This document shows positions 23,688-30,086 of a DNA stretch of 30,086 bases, piece by piece (the stretch's first letter is position 1; the number at the start of each line of letters is the position of its first letter). The stretch covers positions 254,082-284,167 of the forward strand of contig NZ_GG695972.1 of the NCBI RefSeq assembly GCF_000159955.1. Reading direction: 5' to 3'. The translations under genes were made by a program, and so were the position numbers. Source of the stretch: Paenibacillus sp. oral taxon 786 str. D14. GTDB taxonomy: Bacteria > Bacillota > Bacilli > Paenibacillales > Paenibacillaceae. Below the pieces are notes generated by a model. The model did no database searches, was not told the DNA's origin, and worked only from the letters and a program-made list of their open reading frames with translations.

Positions 23688-23720
23688 TGTTCACAATGAA
23701 GAAAGGGGTATCGGTATCCT

Positions 23721-24677
23721 ATGAAAAGGAAAGGGTTGCTGTTAGCTTTATTTTCAGCCCTTCTTGTCCTCCTGACCGGGTGTAATCAGTTGACGGTGTT
23801 AGACCCGAAAGGTCCGGTGGCCAAGACCCAATCACAAGTCATCATTTTTTCGATTGTAACGATGGCCTTTATTTTGCTGGTCGTTTACACGCTGTACATC
23901 TATATGTTAACGAAATATCGTGCTTCCAAAGCAGCGCCGGACTACGAACCGCCGCATGTGGAAGGCAGCAAATGGCTGGAAATCACTTGGATTACGATTC
24001 CGATCATTATCGTAGCGGTGCTGTCGGTTGTGACCGTCCGCAGTACGTCGGCTGTAGAAAAAGTGCCGAAAGGCTATGAGGATCAAAAGCCGCTCGTGAT
24101 TTACGCCGCTTCCTCCAACTGGAAATGGCATTTTAGCTATCCGGAGGAAGGGATCGAGACCGTTAACTATGTGAACTTCCCAACGAACCGTCCAGTGGAG
24201 TTCCGGTTGTATTCGTACGGACCGATTACGAGCTTCTGGATTCCGCAGCTGGCGGGACAGAAATACGCGATGAGCGATATGGTGAATACGCTGAACATCG
24301 TTGCCGAGCATGAAGGCTCGTATATGGGCAAGAACTCCAACTTCTCCGGTGAGGGCTTCGCACACATGGAATTTGAAGCGCTGGCCATGGCGCCTTCGGA
24401 ATATGACAAATGGGTCAAAGAAGTGAAGGACACCGCTCCTGAGCTGACCGAGTCGGAGTTCGACAAGTTGCTGGAGACCGCGCATGTTGGCCGCCAAACG
24501 TACAGCTCGACCCATCTGGACTTCCGTCCTGCACCGGAAGGGGAGAACGCCGGCCATAATCATGGCGGCGAGAACGGAAGCGAGGAGATGGACCACTCTA
24601 CGATGGACCACTCTACGATGGACCACTCCGACATGGACATGACGGAAGAATCTAGCGGACACGAAGCGCATAACTAA
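23721..24677 (+). CDS. qoxA: Cytochrome aa3 quinol oxidase subunit II
   Basis: This 318-residue lipoprotein has the lipobox LTGC (Cys21), two membrane helices (about residues 38-66 and 88-110) and a cupredoxin domain. It opens NQLTVLDPKGPVAKTQS, as in Bacillus QoxA. The stretch NFSGEGFAHMEFEALAM replaces the Cys-x3-Cys-x3-His CuA site of cytochrome c oxidases, so the enzyme oxidises quinol and subunit II carries no CuA. After about residue 275 there is an unusual Met/His/Asp-rich tail with three MDHS units encoded by a 15-base tandem repeat, which could bind copper. The start ATG follows AAAGGGG by 12 bases. It is first in the qoxABCD operon, 24 bases before qoxB. Confidence 0.93.
   Translation: MKRKGLLLALFSALLVLLTGCNQLTVLDPKGPVAKTQSQVIIFSIVTMAFILLVVYTLYIYMLTKYRASKAAPDYEPPHVEGSKWLEITWITIPIIIVAVLSVVTVRSTSAVEKVPKGYEDQKPLVIYAASSNWKWHFSYPEEGIETVNYVNFPTNRPVEFRLYSYGPITSFWIPQLAGQKYAMSDMVNTLNIVAEHEGSYMGKNSNFSGEGFAHMEFEALAMAPSEYDKWVKEVKDTAPELTESEFDKLLETAHVGRQTYSSTHLDFRPAPEGENAGHNHGGENGSEEMDHSTMDHSTMDHSDMDMTEESSGHEAHN
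24588..24632 (+). repeat. Three tandem 15-base repeats in qoxA
   Basis: ATGGACCACTCTACG occurs at 24588-24602 and 24603-24617, and a variant (ATGGACCACTCCGAC) at 24618-24632. Together they encode three MDHS units in frame (residues 290-304). Such repeats can expand or contract by slippage without breaking the frame. Confidence 0.9.
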
Positions 24678-24701
24678 TCAACGGGAAGGGAGTACCTGAA
24701 C

Positions 24702-26675
24702 ATGAAATGGGACGAATTTTTCGTCACGGGTGAGCCGATGATCTATGGCGCGATGGTCAGCATCGTTGTTGTATCGCTGGCGATCGTCATCGGATTAACC
24801 TATTTTAAGAAATGGGGCTGGCTGTGGCGCGAATGGTTAACGACCGTCGACCACAAGCGGATCGGCATCATGTATATCATCTCCGCACTGCTGATGCTCT
24901 TCCGCGGCGGCGTGGATGCGCTGCTCATGCGGGCGCAGCTGGCGGTACCGGAGAACGGGCTGCTGGATGCGCAGCACTATAACGAAATTTTTACGACACA
25001 CGGGGTCATTATGATCCTGTTTATGGCGATGCCGTTTGTTGTCGGGTTGATGAACGTCGTAATCCCGCTGCAAATCGGCGCGCGTGACGTAGCATTCCCG
25101 CGTTTGAATGCCGTCAGCTTCTGGCTGTTTTTCGCTGGGGCGATGTTGTTTAATATCTCTTTCGTCATCGGGGGTTCCCCGGATGCCGGTTGGACGGCGT
25201 ATTTCCCGCTGGCCAGCGTTGAGTTCAGCCCGAGCGTAGGTAACAACTATTACTCGATTGCGATTCAAATTGCAGGGATTGGGACACTGATGACCGCAGT
25301 GAACTTCCTGGTAACGATCCTGAAAATGCGCGCACCAGGTATGACGTTGATGAAAATGCCGATGTTTACCTGGTCGATCCTCATTACGAACATCATTATT
25401 TTGTTTGCGTTCCCGGTATTGACTGTGGCGCTGGCACTGATGATGTTCGACCGCCTGTTTGGTACGCAGTTCTTTACGATGGCCAACGGCGGGATGGATA
25501 TGCTCTGGGCCAACCTGTTCTGGGTATGGGGCCATCCGGAGGTTTATATCGTTATTTTGCCGGCCTTCGGGATTTACAGTGAAGTCATTTCGACGTTCTC
25601 ACGCAAAAACTTGTACGGCTATAAATCCATGGTATGGAGTATGATCGTTATTTCGCTGCTATCTTTTATCGTATGGGCGCACCACTTCTATACGATGGGT
25701 CACGGCGTCATGGTCAACGGGATCTTCTCGATTACGACGATGGCGATCGCCGTTCCAACCGGGGTTAAAATCTTCAACTGGCTGTTTACGCTGCAAAAAG
25801 GGCGCATCGAATTTACAACGCCAATGCTGTATTCCCTCGCCTTTATTCCGATCTTTACGATCGGTGGGGTGACCGGGGTCATGCTGGCGATGGCGAGCGC
25901 CGACTATCAATACCATAATACGATGTTCCTGGTGGCGCATTTCCACTATGTGCTGATTCCAGGTACCGTATTCGCGGTGATCGCAGGGTTCTATTACTGG
26001 TTCCCGAAATTGTTCGGTTTCCGGCTCAACGAGCGTCAAGGCAAGCTGGCCTTCTGGATTATTGCCATTAGCTTTAACGTGACCTTCATGCCGTTGTTCT
26101 TCCTTGGTTTGAAAGGGATGACCCGGCGGATGTATACCTATTCGGAAAGCACAGGCTTTGGTCCGCTGAACCTGATCGCTTCGATCGGTGCGGTGGGGCT
26201 CGCCATCGGGTTTATCGTGCTGGTGTACAACATTTACTGGAGCTTCCGTTATGCGGAGCGGGACAAAACCGGCGATCCTTGGAACGCACGTACGCTGGAA
26301 TGGAGCACGCATTCTCCGGTGCCGGAGTACAACTTTGCGGTTGTGCCTAAAGTGGATTCGCTCGATCCGTTCTGGAAAGCGAAGAAAACGGGTAAATCGC
26401 TGTATACGGATAAAATCGAAGAGATTCATATGCCGAACAACAGCGGTCAACCGTTTATCCTGGGTGTGATTTTCTTCTTCTTCGGATTCTTTATGGTCTT
26501 TAGCTGGTGGGTACCGGCGATTATCGCCGGCCTGGGGATTCTCGTCATGCTGGCGGTACGTTCGTTCGAACGCGACCACGGCCGACATATTCCGGTCAGC
26601 GAAATCATCAAAACCGAGCAGGCTTTGGCCAATCGGTTGGACACGGATGCAGGATTGCGGGGTGAACACGCATGA
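24702..26675 (+). CDS. qoxB: Cytochrome aa3 quinol oxidase subunit I
   Basis: This is the 657-residue catalytic subunit of a heme-copper oxidase with about 14 membrane helices. The metal ligands are visible: His100 (low-spin heme) in FTTHG, His278 with Tyr282 in WGHPEVYI (CuB ligand and its cross-linked Tyr), His327-His328 (CuB) and His413/His415 in HFHYVLIPG (the two hemes). Lys356 in PTGVKIFNW corresponds to the K proton channel. It reduces oxygen to water using quinol electrons and pumps protons. GGAAGGGAG nine bases upstream supports ATG 24702. The gene overlaps qoxC by four bases. Its CuB site links the operon to the surrounding copper genes. Confidence 0.96.
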   Translation: MKWDEFFVTGEPMIYGAMVSIVVVSLAIVIGLTYFKKWGWLWREWLTTVDHKRIGIMYIISALLMLFRGGVDALLMRAQLAVPENGLLDAQHYNEIFTTHGVIMILFMAMPFVVGLMNVVIPLQIGARDVAFPRLNAVSFWLFFAGAMLFNISFVIGGSPDAGWTAYFPLASVEFSPSVGNNYYSIAIQIAGIGTLMTAVNFLVTILKMRAPGMTLMKMPMFTWSILITNIIILFAFPVLTVALALMMFDRLFGTQFFTMANGGMDMLWANLFWVWGHPEVYIVILPAFGIYSEVISTFSRKNLYGYKSMVWSMIVISLLSFIVWAHHFYTMGHGVMVNGIFSITTMAIAVPTGVKIFNWLFTLQKGRIEFTTPMLYSLAFIPIFTIGGVTGVMLAMASADYQYHNTMFLVAHFHYVLIPGTVFAVIAGFYYWFPKLFGFRLNERQGKLAFWIIAISFNVTFMPLFFLGLKGMTRRMYTYSESTGFGPLNLIASIGAVGLAIGFIVLVYNIYWSFRYAERDKTGDPWNARTLEWSTHSPVPEYNFAVVPKVDSLDPFWKAKKTGKSLYTDKIEEIHMPNNSGQPFILGVIFFFFGFFMVFSWWVPAIIAGLGILVMLAVRSFERDHGRHIPVSEIIKTEQALANRLDTDAGLRGEHA

Positions 26676-27268
26676 AGGTAGATCATACTTTGCCTTTGGA
26701 ATATCAAACGGAAGAGAACAGTAACCGGGTTCTTGGGTTCTGGCTGTTCCTGGGCGCGGAAATCGTGCTCTTCGCCACGCTGTTCTCGGTGTATCTGACG
26801 CTGTGGAACCGGACCGGCAGCGGCCCGAACGGAGCGGAAATCTTCGAAATCGGACCGGTGCTGGGCGAAACGTTCTTGCTGTTGACCAGCAGCTTTACCT
26901 GCGGCTTGGCGGTACACAGTATGCGTCTGGGGCTGAGAAAACCGTTTATGGCGTTCTTCGCCATCACGCTGCTGCTGGGCCTCGGGTTCCTTGGTATCGA
27001 GATTACCGAATTCGTTACGTACGTTCATGAAGGCGCAACGATGCAAACCAGTGCGTTCCTGTCGAGCTTGTTCGTCCTGCTGGGGACGCACGGCGCCCAC
27101 GTAACGCTGGGGCTGCTGTGGGGCAGCGGGCTGATGATTCAGGTGAAACGCGAAGGGTTTACCCATGATACGGCGAACAAATCGTTTATTTTCTCGCTGT
27201 ACTGGCACTTCCTGGACGTGGTCTGGATCTTCATCTTCAGCTTTGTATACTTGAAAGGACTGATGTGA
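26672..27268 (+). CDS. qoxC: Cytochrome aa3 quinol oxidase subunit III
   Basis: The 198-residue protein has five predicted membrane helices and the subunit III pattern, with NRVLGFWLFLGAEIVLFATLF at the start of helix 1, HEGATMQTSAFLSSLFVLLGTHGAHVTLGL and a final SLYWHFLDVVWIFIFSFVYL. It stabilises subunit I and its proton pumping. The start overlaps the qoxB stop (ATGA), so the two are translationally coupled. The subunit D gene follows after one base. Confidence 0.95.
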   Translation: MKVDHTLPLEYQTEENSNRVLGFWLFLGAEIVLFATLFSVYLTLWNRTGSGPNGAEIFEIGPVLGETFLLLTSSFTCGLAVHSMRLGLRKPFMAFFAITLLLGLGFLGIEITEFVTYVHEGATMQTSAFLSSLFVLLGTHGAHVTLGLLWGSGLMIQVKREGFTHDTANKSFIFSLYWHFLDVVWIFIFSFVYLKGLM

Positions 27269-27269
27269 C

Positions 27270-27554
27270 ATGAAAAAACTGTTCCCGATTCAACACGTCA
27301 TGGGATATGTGTTCTCACTGATCCTTTCTGCTGTAGCGCTGTCGGTGGTATTCTGGGATATGTCGTTTGCCGTTGGCATGACGATCCTGCTTGTCTGCGC
27401 GGCCGTACAGATGTCGGTGCAGCTGTTCATGTTCATGCACATCGGCGAGAACCGCAGTAAAGGTGCATTGTATGCTAACCTCGTATACGCCCTGTTCGTC
27501 GGGCTAGTGACCGTGTTTGGTACCTTGCTGACGATGATTTGGGGTTACCAATAA
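27270..27554 (+). CDS. qoxD: Cytochrome aa3 quinol oxidase subunit IV
   Basis: This 94-residue protein has three membrane helices. QHVMGYVFSLILSAVALSVVF and VQLFMFMHIGE are typical of the COX4-like prokaryotic subunit IV of quinol oxidases, which helps assemble the CuB site of subunit I. It starts one base after the qoxC stop and is the last gene of the operon, before a strong terminator. Confidence 0.94.
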   Translation: MKKLFPIQHVMGYVFSLILSAVALSVVFWDMSFAVGMTILLVCAAVQMSVQLFMFMHIGENRSKGALYANLVYALFVGLVTVFGTLLTMIWGYQ

Positions 27555-27573
27555 GAGCACAGTCGAATATCAG

Positions 27574-27612
27574 AAAAAAACCCGTTGTCACGTATGTGGC
27601 AGCGGGTTTTTT
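27574..27612. terminator. Rho-independent terminator after qoxD
   Basis: AACCCGTTGTCAC pairs with GTGGCAGCGGGTT through 13 pairs (two G-U) around a GTAT loop. The stem is flanked by an A7 run before and a T6 run after, so it could work in both directions. Confidence 0.93.
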
Positions 27613-27650
27613 GGCGTTAGCGGGGGAAGCTAGGATAGAAGAGTCGTTAA

Positions 27651-27840
27651 CGCTAACGGACCGTAGCGCCGTTAAATGATGTTGGTTGGCGTTGACGAAG
27701 GGCTAACGGACTTCACGGCCGTTATTTTGCGGATTTTGCGAAGGGTGGGCCCTCTTACGTGTCAATAAGGTCCACAGGGTCCGTTAGTGCGGGAAATGAG
27801 CCGGGAAATGACAGATAAGGTCTTTGAGGTCCGTTATGTT
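27651..27840 (+). repeat. Intergenic array of about 50-base repeats built on a CCGTTA palindrome
   Basis: CTAACGGAC begins at 27653 and 27703, exactly 50 bases apart. Both copies continue with a complementary CCGTTA and end in a TTG(A/C)CGAAGGG-like word. ATAAGGTC begins at 27765 and 27815, again 50 apart, each leading to GGTCCGTTA. Copies 1-2 and copies 3-4 contain related arms in opposite orientation (TAACGGAC and GTCCGTTA). The array sits between the qoxD terminator and the csoR promoter. No gene is visible in 27555-27860. Confidence 0.7.
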
Positions 27841-27863
27841 AGAAAAAAGTTGAACGGAGACTC

Positions 27864-27893
27864 TTTACATACCCCATGGGGGTATATTATAAT
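27864..27893 (+). promoter_or_regulatory. csoR promoter with CsoR operator in the spacer
   Basis: TTTACA (27864-27869) and TATAAT (27888-27893) are 18 bases apart. ATACCCCATGGGGGTAT (27869-27885) fills the spacer and matches the CsoR operator type, an inverted repeat of TACCC with a G/C-rich centre. Apo-CsoR bound here would block RNA polymerase, and Cu(I) would release it, so csoR is probably autoregulated. Confidence 0.8.
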
Positions 27894-27937
27894 GAGCGTA
27901 CCACAGCAAACCACGTTGGTTTGGAAAGGAGTCATGT

Positions 27938-28312
27938 ATGGCGAAGGTCGAGGGACAGGAACATTTGGCGTCCGCACACTGCGAGGAGCATGGCGGGCAT
28001 CATAGCGTATCGGAAACGGAGAATGGCAAGCCGGTACGGCGCAGCCACCATTCTGAAGCGATGAAGAGCAACCTGATCAGCCGATTGAACCGGATTGAAG
28101 GGCAAATCCGCGGAATCAAAGGGCTGATCGAGAGAGATACTTACTGTGACGATGTGCTGAACCAGATCGCCGCCGTGCAATCTGCGCTGAACAGCGTGGG
28201 CCGGCTGCTGCTGGAGGGACACATGAAGAGCTGCGTGATCGAGCGAATTCAAGCAGGTGAGACCGAAGTGCTCGACGAGTTGCTAGTCACGGTCAACAAG
28301 CTGATGAAATAA
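27938..28312 (+). CDS. csoR: Copper-sensing transcriptional repressor CsoR
   Basis: This is a 124-residue all-helical protein with the CsoR core LISRLNRIEGQIRGIKGLIE. The Cu(I) ligands Cys70, His95 and Cys99 (RDTYCDD and GHMKSCV) have the same 25- and 4-residue spacing as in known copper-responsive members. The N-terminal 40 residues are extra and His-rich (HCEEHGGHH, SHH), possibly an additional metal-binding extension. AAAGGAG (27925-27931) supports ATG 27938. The operator in its own promoter and similar sites before copZ and copA indicate control of the whole group. Confidence 0.95.
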   Translation: MAKVEGQEHLASAHCEEHGGHHSVSETENGKPVRRSHHSEAMKSNLISRLNRIEGQIRGIKGLIERDTYCDDVLNQIAAVQSALNSVGRLLLEGHMKSCVIERIQAGETEVLDELLVTVNKLMK

Positions 28313-28318
28313 CGGCGG

Positions 28319-28332
28319 AACCCCTGGGGGTA
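28319..28332. promoter_or_regulatory. CsoR-like operator before copZ
   Basis: AACCCCTGGGGGTA lies seven bases after the csoR stop and about 45 bases before the copZ start. It has the CsoR C-run/G-run inverted repeat but a shorter centre than the other two sites. No clear -10 is seen beside it. Confidence 0.5.
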
Positions 28333-28377
28333 CGCTGCAAGATGAAGCCATTATTAAACTCATGGGAGGAATTGTTC

Positions 28378-28578
28378 ATGCAAAATATTACGTTAAACGT
28401 TGAAGGTATGTCCTGCAATCATTGTGTCAAATCGGTAGAAGGAGCCATCGCCGGGCTGGGCGCTACAGGGAAAGTGGATCTGGCCGCGAAGAAGGTGGAA
28501 GTGACTTTCGACGAAACGAAAGTGACGGTTGAACAAATCAAAGAAGCGATTGAGGATCAAGGATACGACGTCGTTTGA
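28378..28578 (+). CDS. copZ: Copper chaperone CopZ
   Basis: This 66-residue protein is a single heavy-metal-associated domain. The Cu(I) site is MSCNHC (Cys13, Cys16) after a beta strand NITLNVEG, and the protein ends AIEDQGYDVV, typical of CopZ. It carries Cu(I) in the cytoplasm and delivers it to CopA and CsoR. ATG 28378 is chosen rather than the in-frame ATG 28342 because GGGAGGA (28364-28370) lies seven bases upstream and the product then matches the family length. It follows csoR by 65 bases. Confidence 0.95.
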   Translation: MQNITLNVEGMSCNHCVKSVEGAIAGLGATGKVDLAAKKVEVTFDETKVTVEQIKEAIEDQGYDVV

Positions 28579-28602
28579 TCCGAAGCCTTTTTCACGGACC
28601 TA

Positions 28603-28635
28603 TAAGACGTGCGAGCGAATTAGCCGTGCGTCTTA
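28603..28635. other. Inverted repeat between copZ and copA
   Basis: TAAGACGTGCG and CGTGCGTCTTA form an 11-pair hairpin with two G-U pairs and an 11-base loop. No T tract follows on either strand, so it is probably not a simple terminator. It may be a processing or stability element. Confidence 0.35.
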
Positions 28636-28675
28636 AGGGACGGGGAGTGGGATGTGGAAGTATTTTTATTTGCCC

Positions 28676-28704
28676 TTGATATACCCCTATGGGGTATGAA
28701 ATAT
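28676..28704 (+). promoter_or_regulatory. copA promoter with a perfect CsoR operator
   Basis: TTGATA (28676-28681) is followed after 17 bases by a weak -10, AAATAT (28699-28704). ATACCCCTATGGGGTAT (28681-28697) lies between them, with perfect 7-base arms. This is the best CsoR-type site of the three and would let copA respond to copper separately from csoR-copZ. Confidence 0.7.
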
Positions 28705-28729
28705 GCGGGTTTTGAGATGGAGGATTGTC

Positions 28730-30086
28730 ATGGAAAAAGCATTGCCTGCCGCCGGCGCGAATCACGACCAAACGACGTTGCAAATTACCGGGATGACCTG
28801 CGCTGCCTGTGCGGCACGGATCGAGAAGGGGTTAAACCGGCTGCCCGGCGTGAAACAAGCCAACGTCAATCTGGCGCTTGAAACGGCGCAAGTGCGGTAT
28901 GAGCCGGGGACGGTCTCGATCGAGCAGATCATCGATAAGGTAAGCCAGTTGGGCTACGGTGCGGTGTTGAAGCCGTCGGAGAAGGAGTCCGGGGATATCC
29001 GCGCGCGGGAAATCCGGAAGCAAAGAAATAAGCTGATCGTGTCGGCAGTGCTCGCGTTCCCGCTGCTGTGGGCGATGGCCGGGCATTTTTCCTTCACCTC
29101 ATGGATCTGGACGCCGGAGCTGTTTATGAACCCGTGGTTCCAGCTCGTGCTGGCGACGCCGGTGCAATTTATGATCGGCTGGGGCTTTTACGTCGGGGCG
29201 TACAAAGCGCTGCGCAGCCGCAGCGCTAACATGGACGTATTGGTCGCGCTCGGTACGTCGGCGGCGTATTTTTACAGTCTGTATTTGAGCTTGGAGTCTT
29301 TGTCGATGCCTCACGGGCATACCCCCCAGCTGTATTATGAAACGAGCTCGATCCTGATTACGTTGATCCTGCTCGGCAAATGGTTTGAGGCGTTAGCCAA
29401 AGGCCGCTCCTCCCAAGCGATCAAAACGTTGATGGGGCTGCAGGCCAAAACGGCGCTGATCCTCAAAGACGGCGTTGAAACGGTGGTACCGATCGAAGCG
29501 GTTGTCCCGGGGGACGTATTGATCGTCAAACCGGGCGAAAAGATCCCGGTCGATGGGGTAGTCATCGGCGGCGTCTCGTCCGTCGATGAATCGATGTTAA
29601 CTGGGGAGAGTATCCCGGTGGAGAAGAAGGAAGGCGACACGGTCATCGGCGCGACCGTCAACAAACATGGCGTGCTGCGCGTGCAAGCGGCCAAGGTTGG
29701 CAGCGAAACCGCGCTGGCGCAAATCATCCGCGTTGTAGAAGAAGCACAAGGCTCGAAAGCGCCAATTCAGCGGGTAGCGGATGTGATTTCCGGGATTTTT
29801 GTCCCGATTGTGGTTGGGATCGCTGTAGTTACGTTCTTGGTGTGGTTTTTCTTCGTGGCGCCGGGCAGCTTCGCCGTGGCGCTGGAAAAGGCGATCGCCG
29901 TGCTGGTCATCGCATGCCCTTGCGCGTTGGGGCTGGCGACGCCAACGTCGATTATGGCCGGGTCCGGACGGGCCGCGGAGTACGGCATCCTGTTTAAGGG
30001 CGGCGAGCACCTCGAGGCCGCCCAAGGGCTGCAAGCGATCGTGCTGGATAAGACCGGCACGATCACACGGGGGCAGCCGGAGCTGC
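28730..30086 (+). CDS. copA: Cu(I)-exporting P-type ATPase CopA (N-terminal part)
   Basis: The first 452 residues are visible before the window ends. They show one N-terminal metal-binding domain with MTCAAC (Cys24, Cys27), membrane helices from about residue 100, the actuator TGES (291-294) and the transmembrane metal site CPC (Cys396-Pro-Cys398). The phosphorylation motif DKTGT has Asp440 as acceptor. P1B-1 ATPases export Cu(I) from the cytoplasm. Only one metal-binding domain is present, where B. subtilis CopA has two. GGAGG (28719-28723) six bases upstream fixes ATG 28730. The remaining ATP-binding domain lies beyond the window. Confidence 0.96.
   Translation, partial: MEKALPAAGANHDQTTLQITGMTCAACAARIEKGLNRLPGVKQANVNLALETAQVRYEPGTVSIEQIIDKVSQLGYGAVLKPSEKESGDIRAREIRKQRNKLIVSAVLAFPLLWAMAGHFSFTSWIWTPELFMNPWFQLVLATPVQFMIGWGFYVGAYKALRSRSANMDVLVALGTSAAYFYSLYLSLESLSMPHGHTPQLYYETSSILITLILLGKWFEALAKGRSSQAIKTLMGLQAKTALILKDGVETVVPIEAVVPGDVLIVKPGEKIPVDGVVIGGVSSVDESMLTGESIPVEKKEGDTVIGATVNKHGVLRVQAAKVGSETALAQIIRVVEEAQGSKAPIQRVADVISGIFVPIVVGIAVVTFLVWFFFVAPGSFAVALEKAIAVLVIACPCALGLATPTSIMAGSGRAAEYGILFKGGEHLEAAQGLQAIVLDKTGTITRGQPEL

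Noticed and set aside
23696..23785. Possible upstream open frame overlapping the qoxA start
   Set aside because: ATG 23696 opens about 29 codons in another frame, but the purine run upstream is 12 bases away and also fits a leader hairpin; chance is likely.
23721..24677. Cytochrome c oxidase subunit II (ctaC/coxB)
   Set aside because: The CuA Cys residues are missing and the sequence tracks Bacillus QoxA, so quinol oxidase is the better call.

Overview
The window looks like a chromosomal segment of a spore-former-type Firmicute in the Paenibacillaceae, most likely Paenibacillus or a close relative. The basis is the moderately high GC content combined with Bacillus-like signals (strong GGAGG ribosome binding sites, TTG/GTG starts, cre-like and sigmaW-like sites), a YesM/YesN-type two-component system beside a sugar ABC transporter that lacks its own ATPase, and a qoxABCD quinol oxidase. 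The genus is inferred from gene content; no rRNA or tRNA gene is present to confirm it.

Layout. 1-2.6 kb: the end of a type IV pilus/competence pseudopilus operon (prepilin peptidase, PilM, PilN, PilO-like), closed by a terminator. 2.6-5.1 kb: an envelope-stress block with an NfeD + SPFH (stomatin/QmcA-like) pair behind a sigmaW-like promoter, then on the minus strand pspA and a damaged pspC. 5.2-14.7 kb: a carbohydrate-use locus with sensor kinase, AraC-type response regulator, lipoprotein sugar-binding protein, two permeases, a GH43-like glycosidase and an (alpha/alpha)6-barrel glycosidase-like protein, with a cre-like site over the first promoter. 14.9-17.3 kb: an FMN-dependent oxidoreductase, a gene-poor stretch, an intact IS1595-like transposase ORF that seems to lack its DDE residues, and a four-copy intergenic repeat array. 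17.3-19.3 kb: glycerophosphodiester phosphodiesterase and an MFS transporter, ending in a bidirectional terminator.

19.4-30.1 kb is dominated by copper and respiration. Minus-strand ycnJ-ycnI (copper uptake and handling) diverge from a meso-diaminopimelate dehydrogenase gene. A long regulatory region with Fnr/Rex/ResD-like motifs then precedes qoxABCD, the copper-containing aa3 quinol oxidase, whose QoxA carries an unusual His/Met-rich tail encoded by a 15-bp tandem repeat. A second repeat array follows, and then csoR-copZ-copA, with three CsoR-type operators in front of csoR, copZ and copA. Copper import (YcnJ/YcnI), a copper enzyme (Qox) and copper sensing, chaperoning and export (CsoR/CopZ/CopA) thus lie within about 11 kb.

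No CRISPR array, rRNA, tRNA or prophage is seen. The most unusual items are the non-DDE IS1595-like ORF beside a structured repeat array, the QoxA metal-binding-like tail within a copper neighbourhood, the broken pspC beside an intact pspA, and the layered operators upstream of qoxA and ycnJ.
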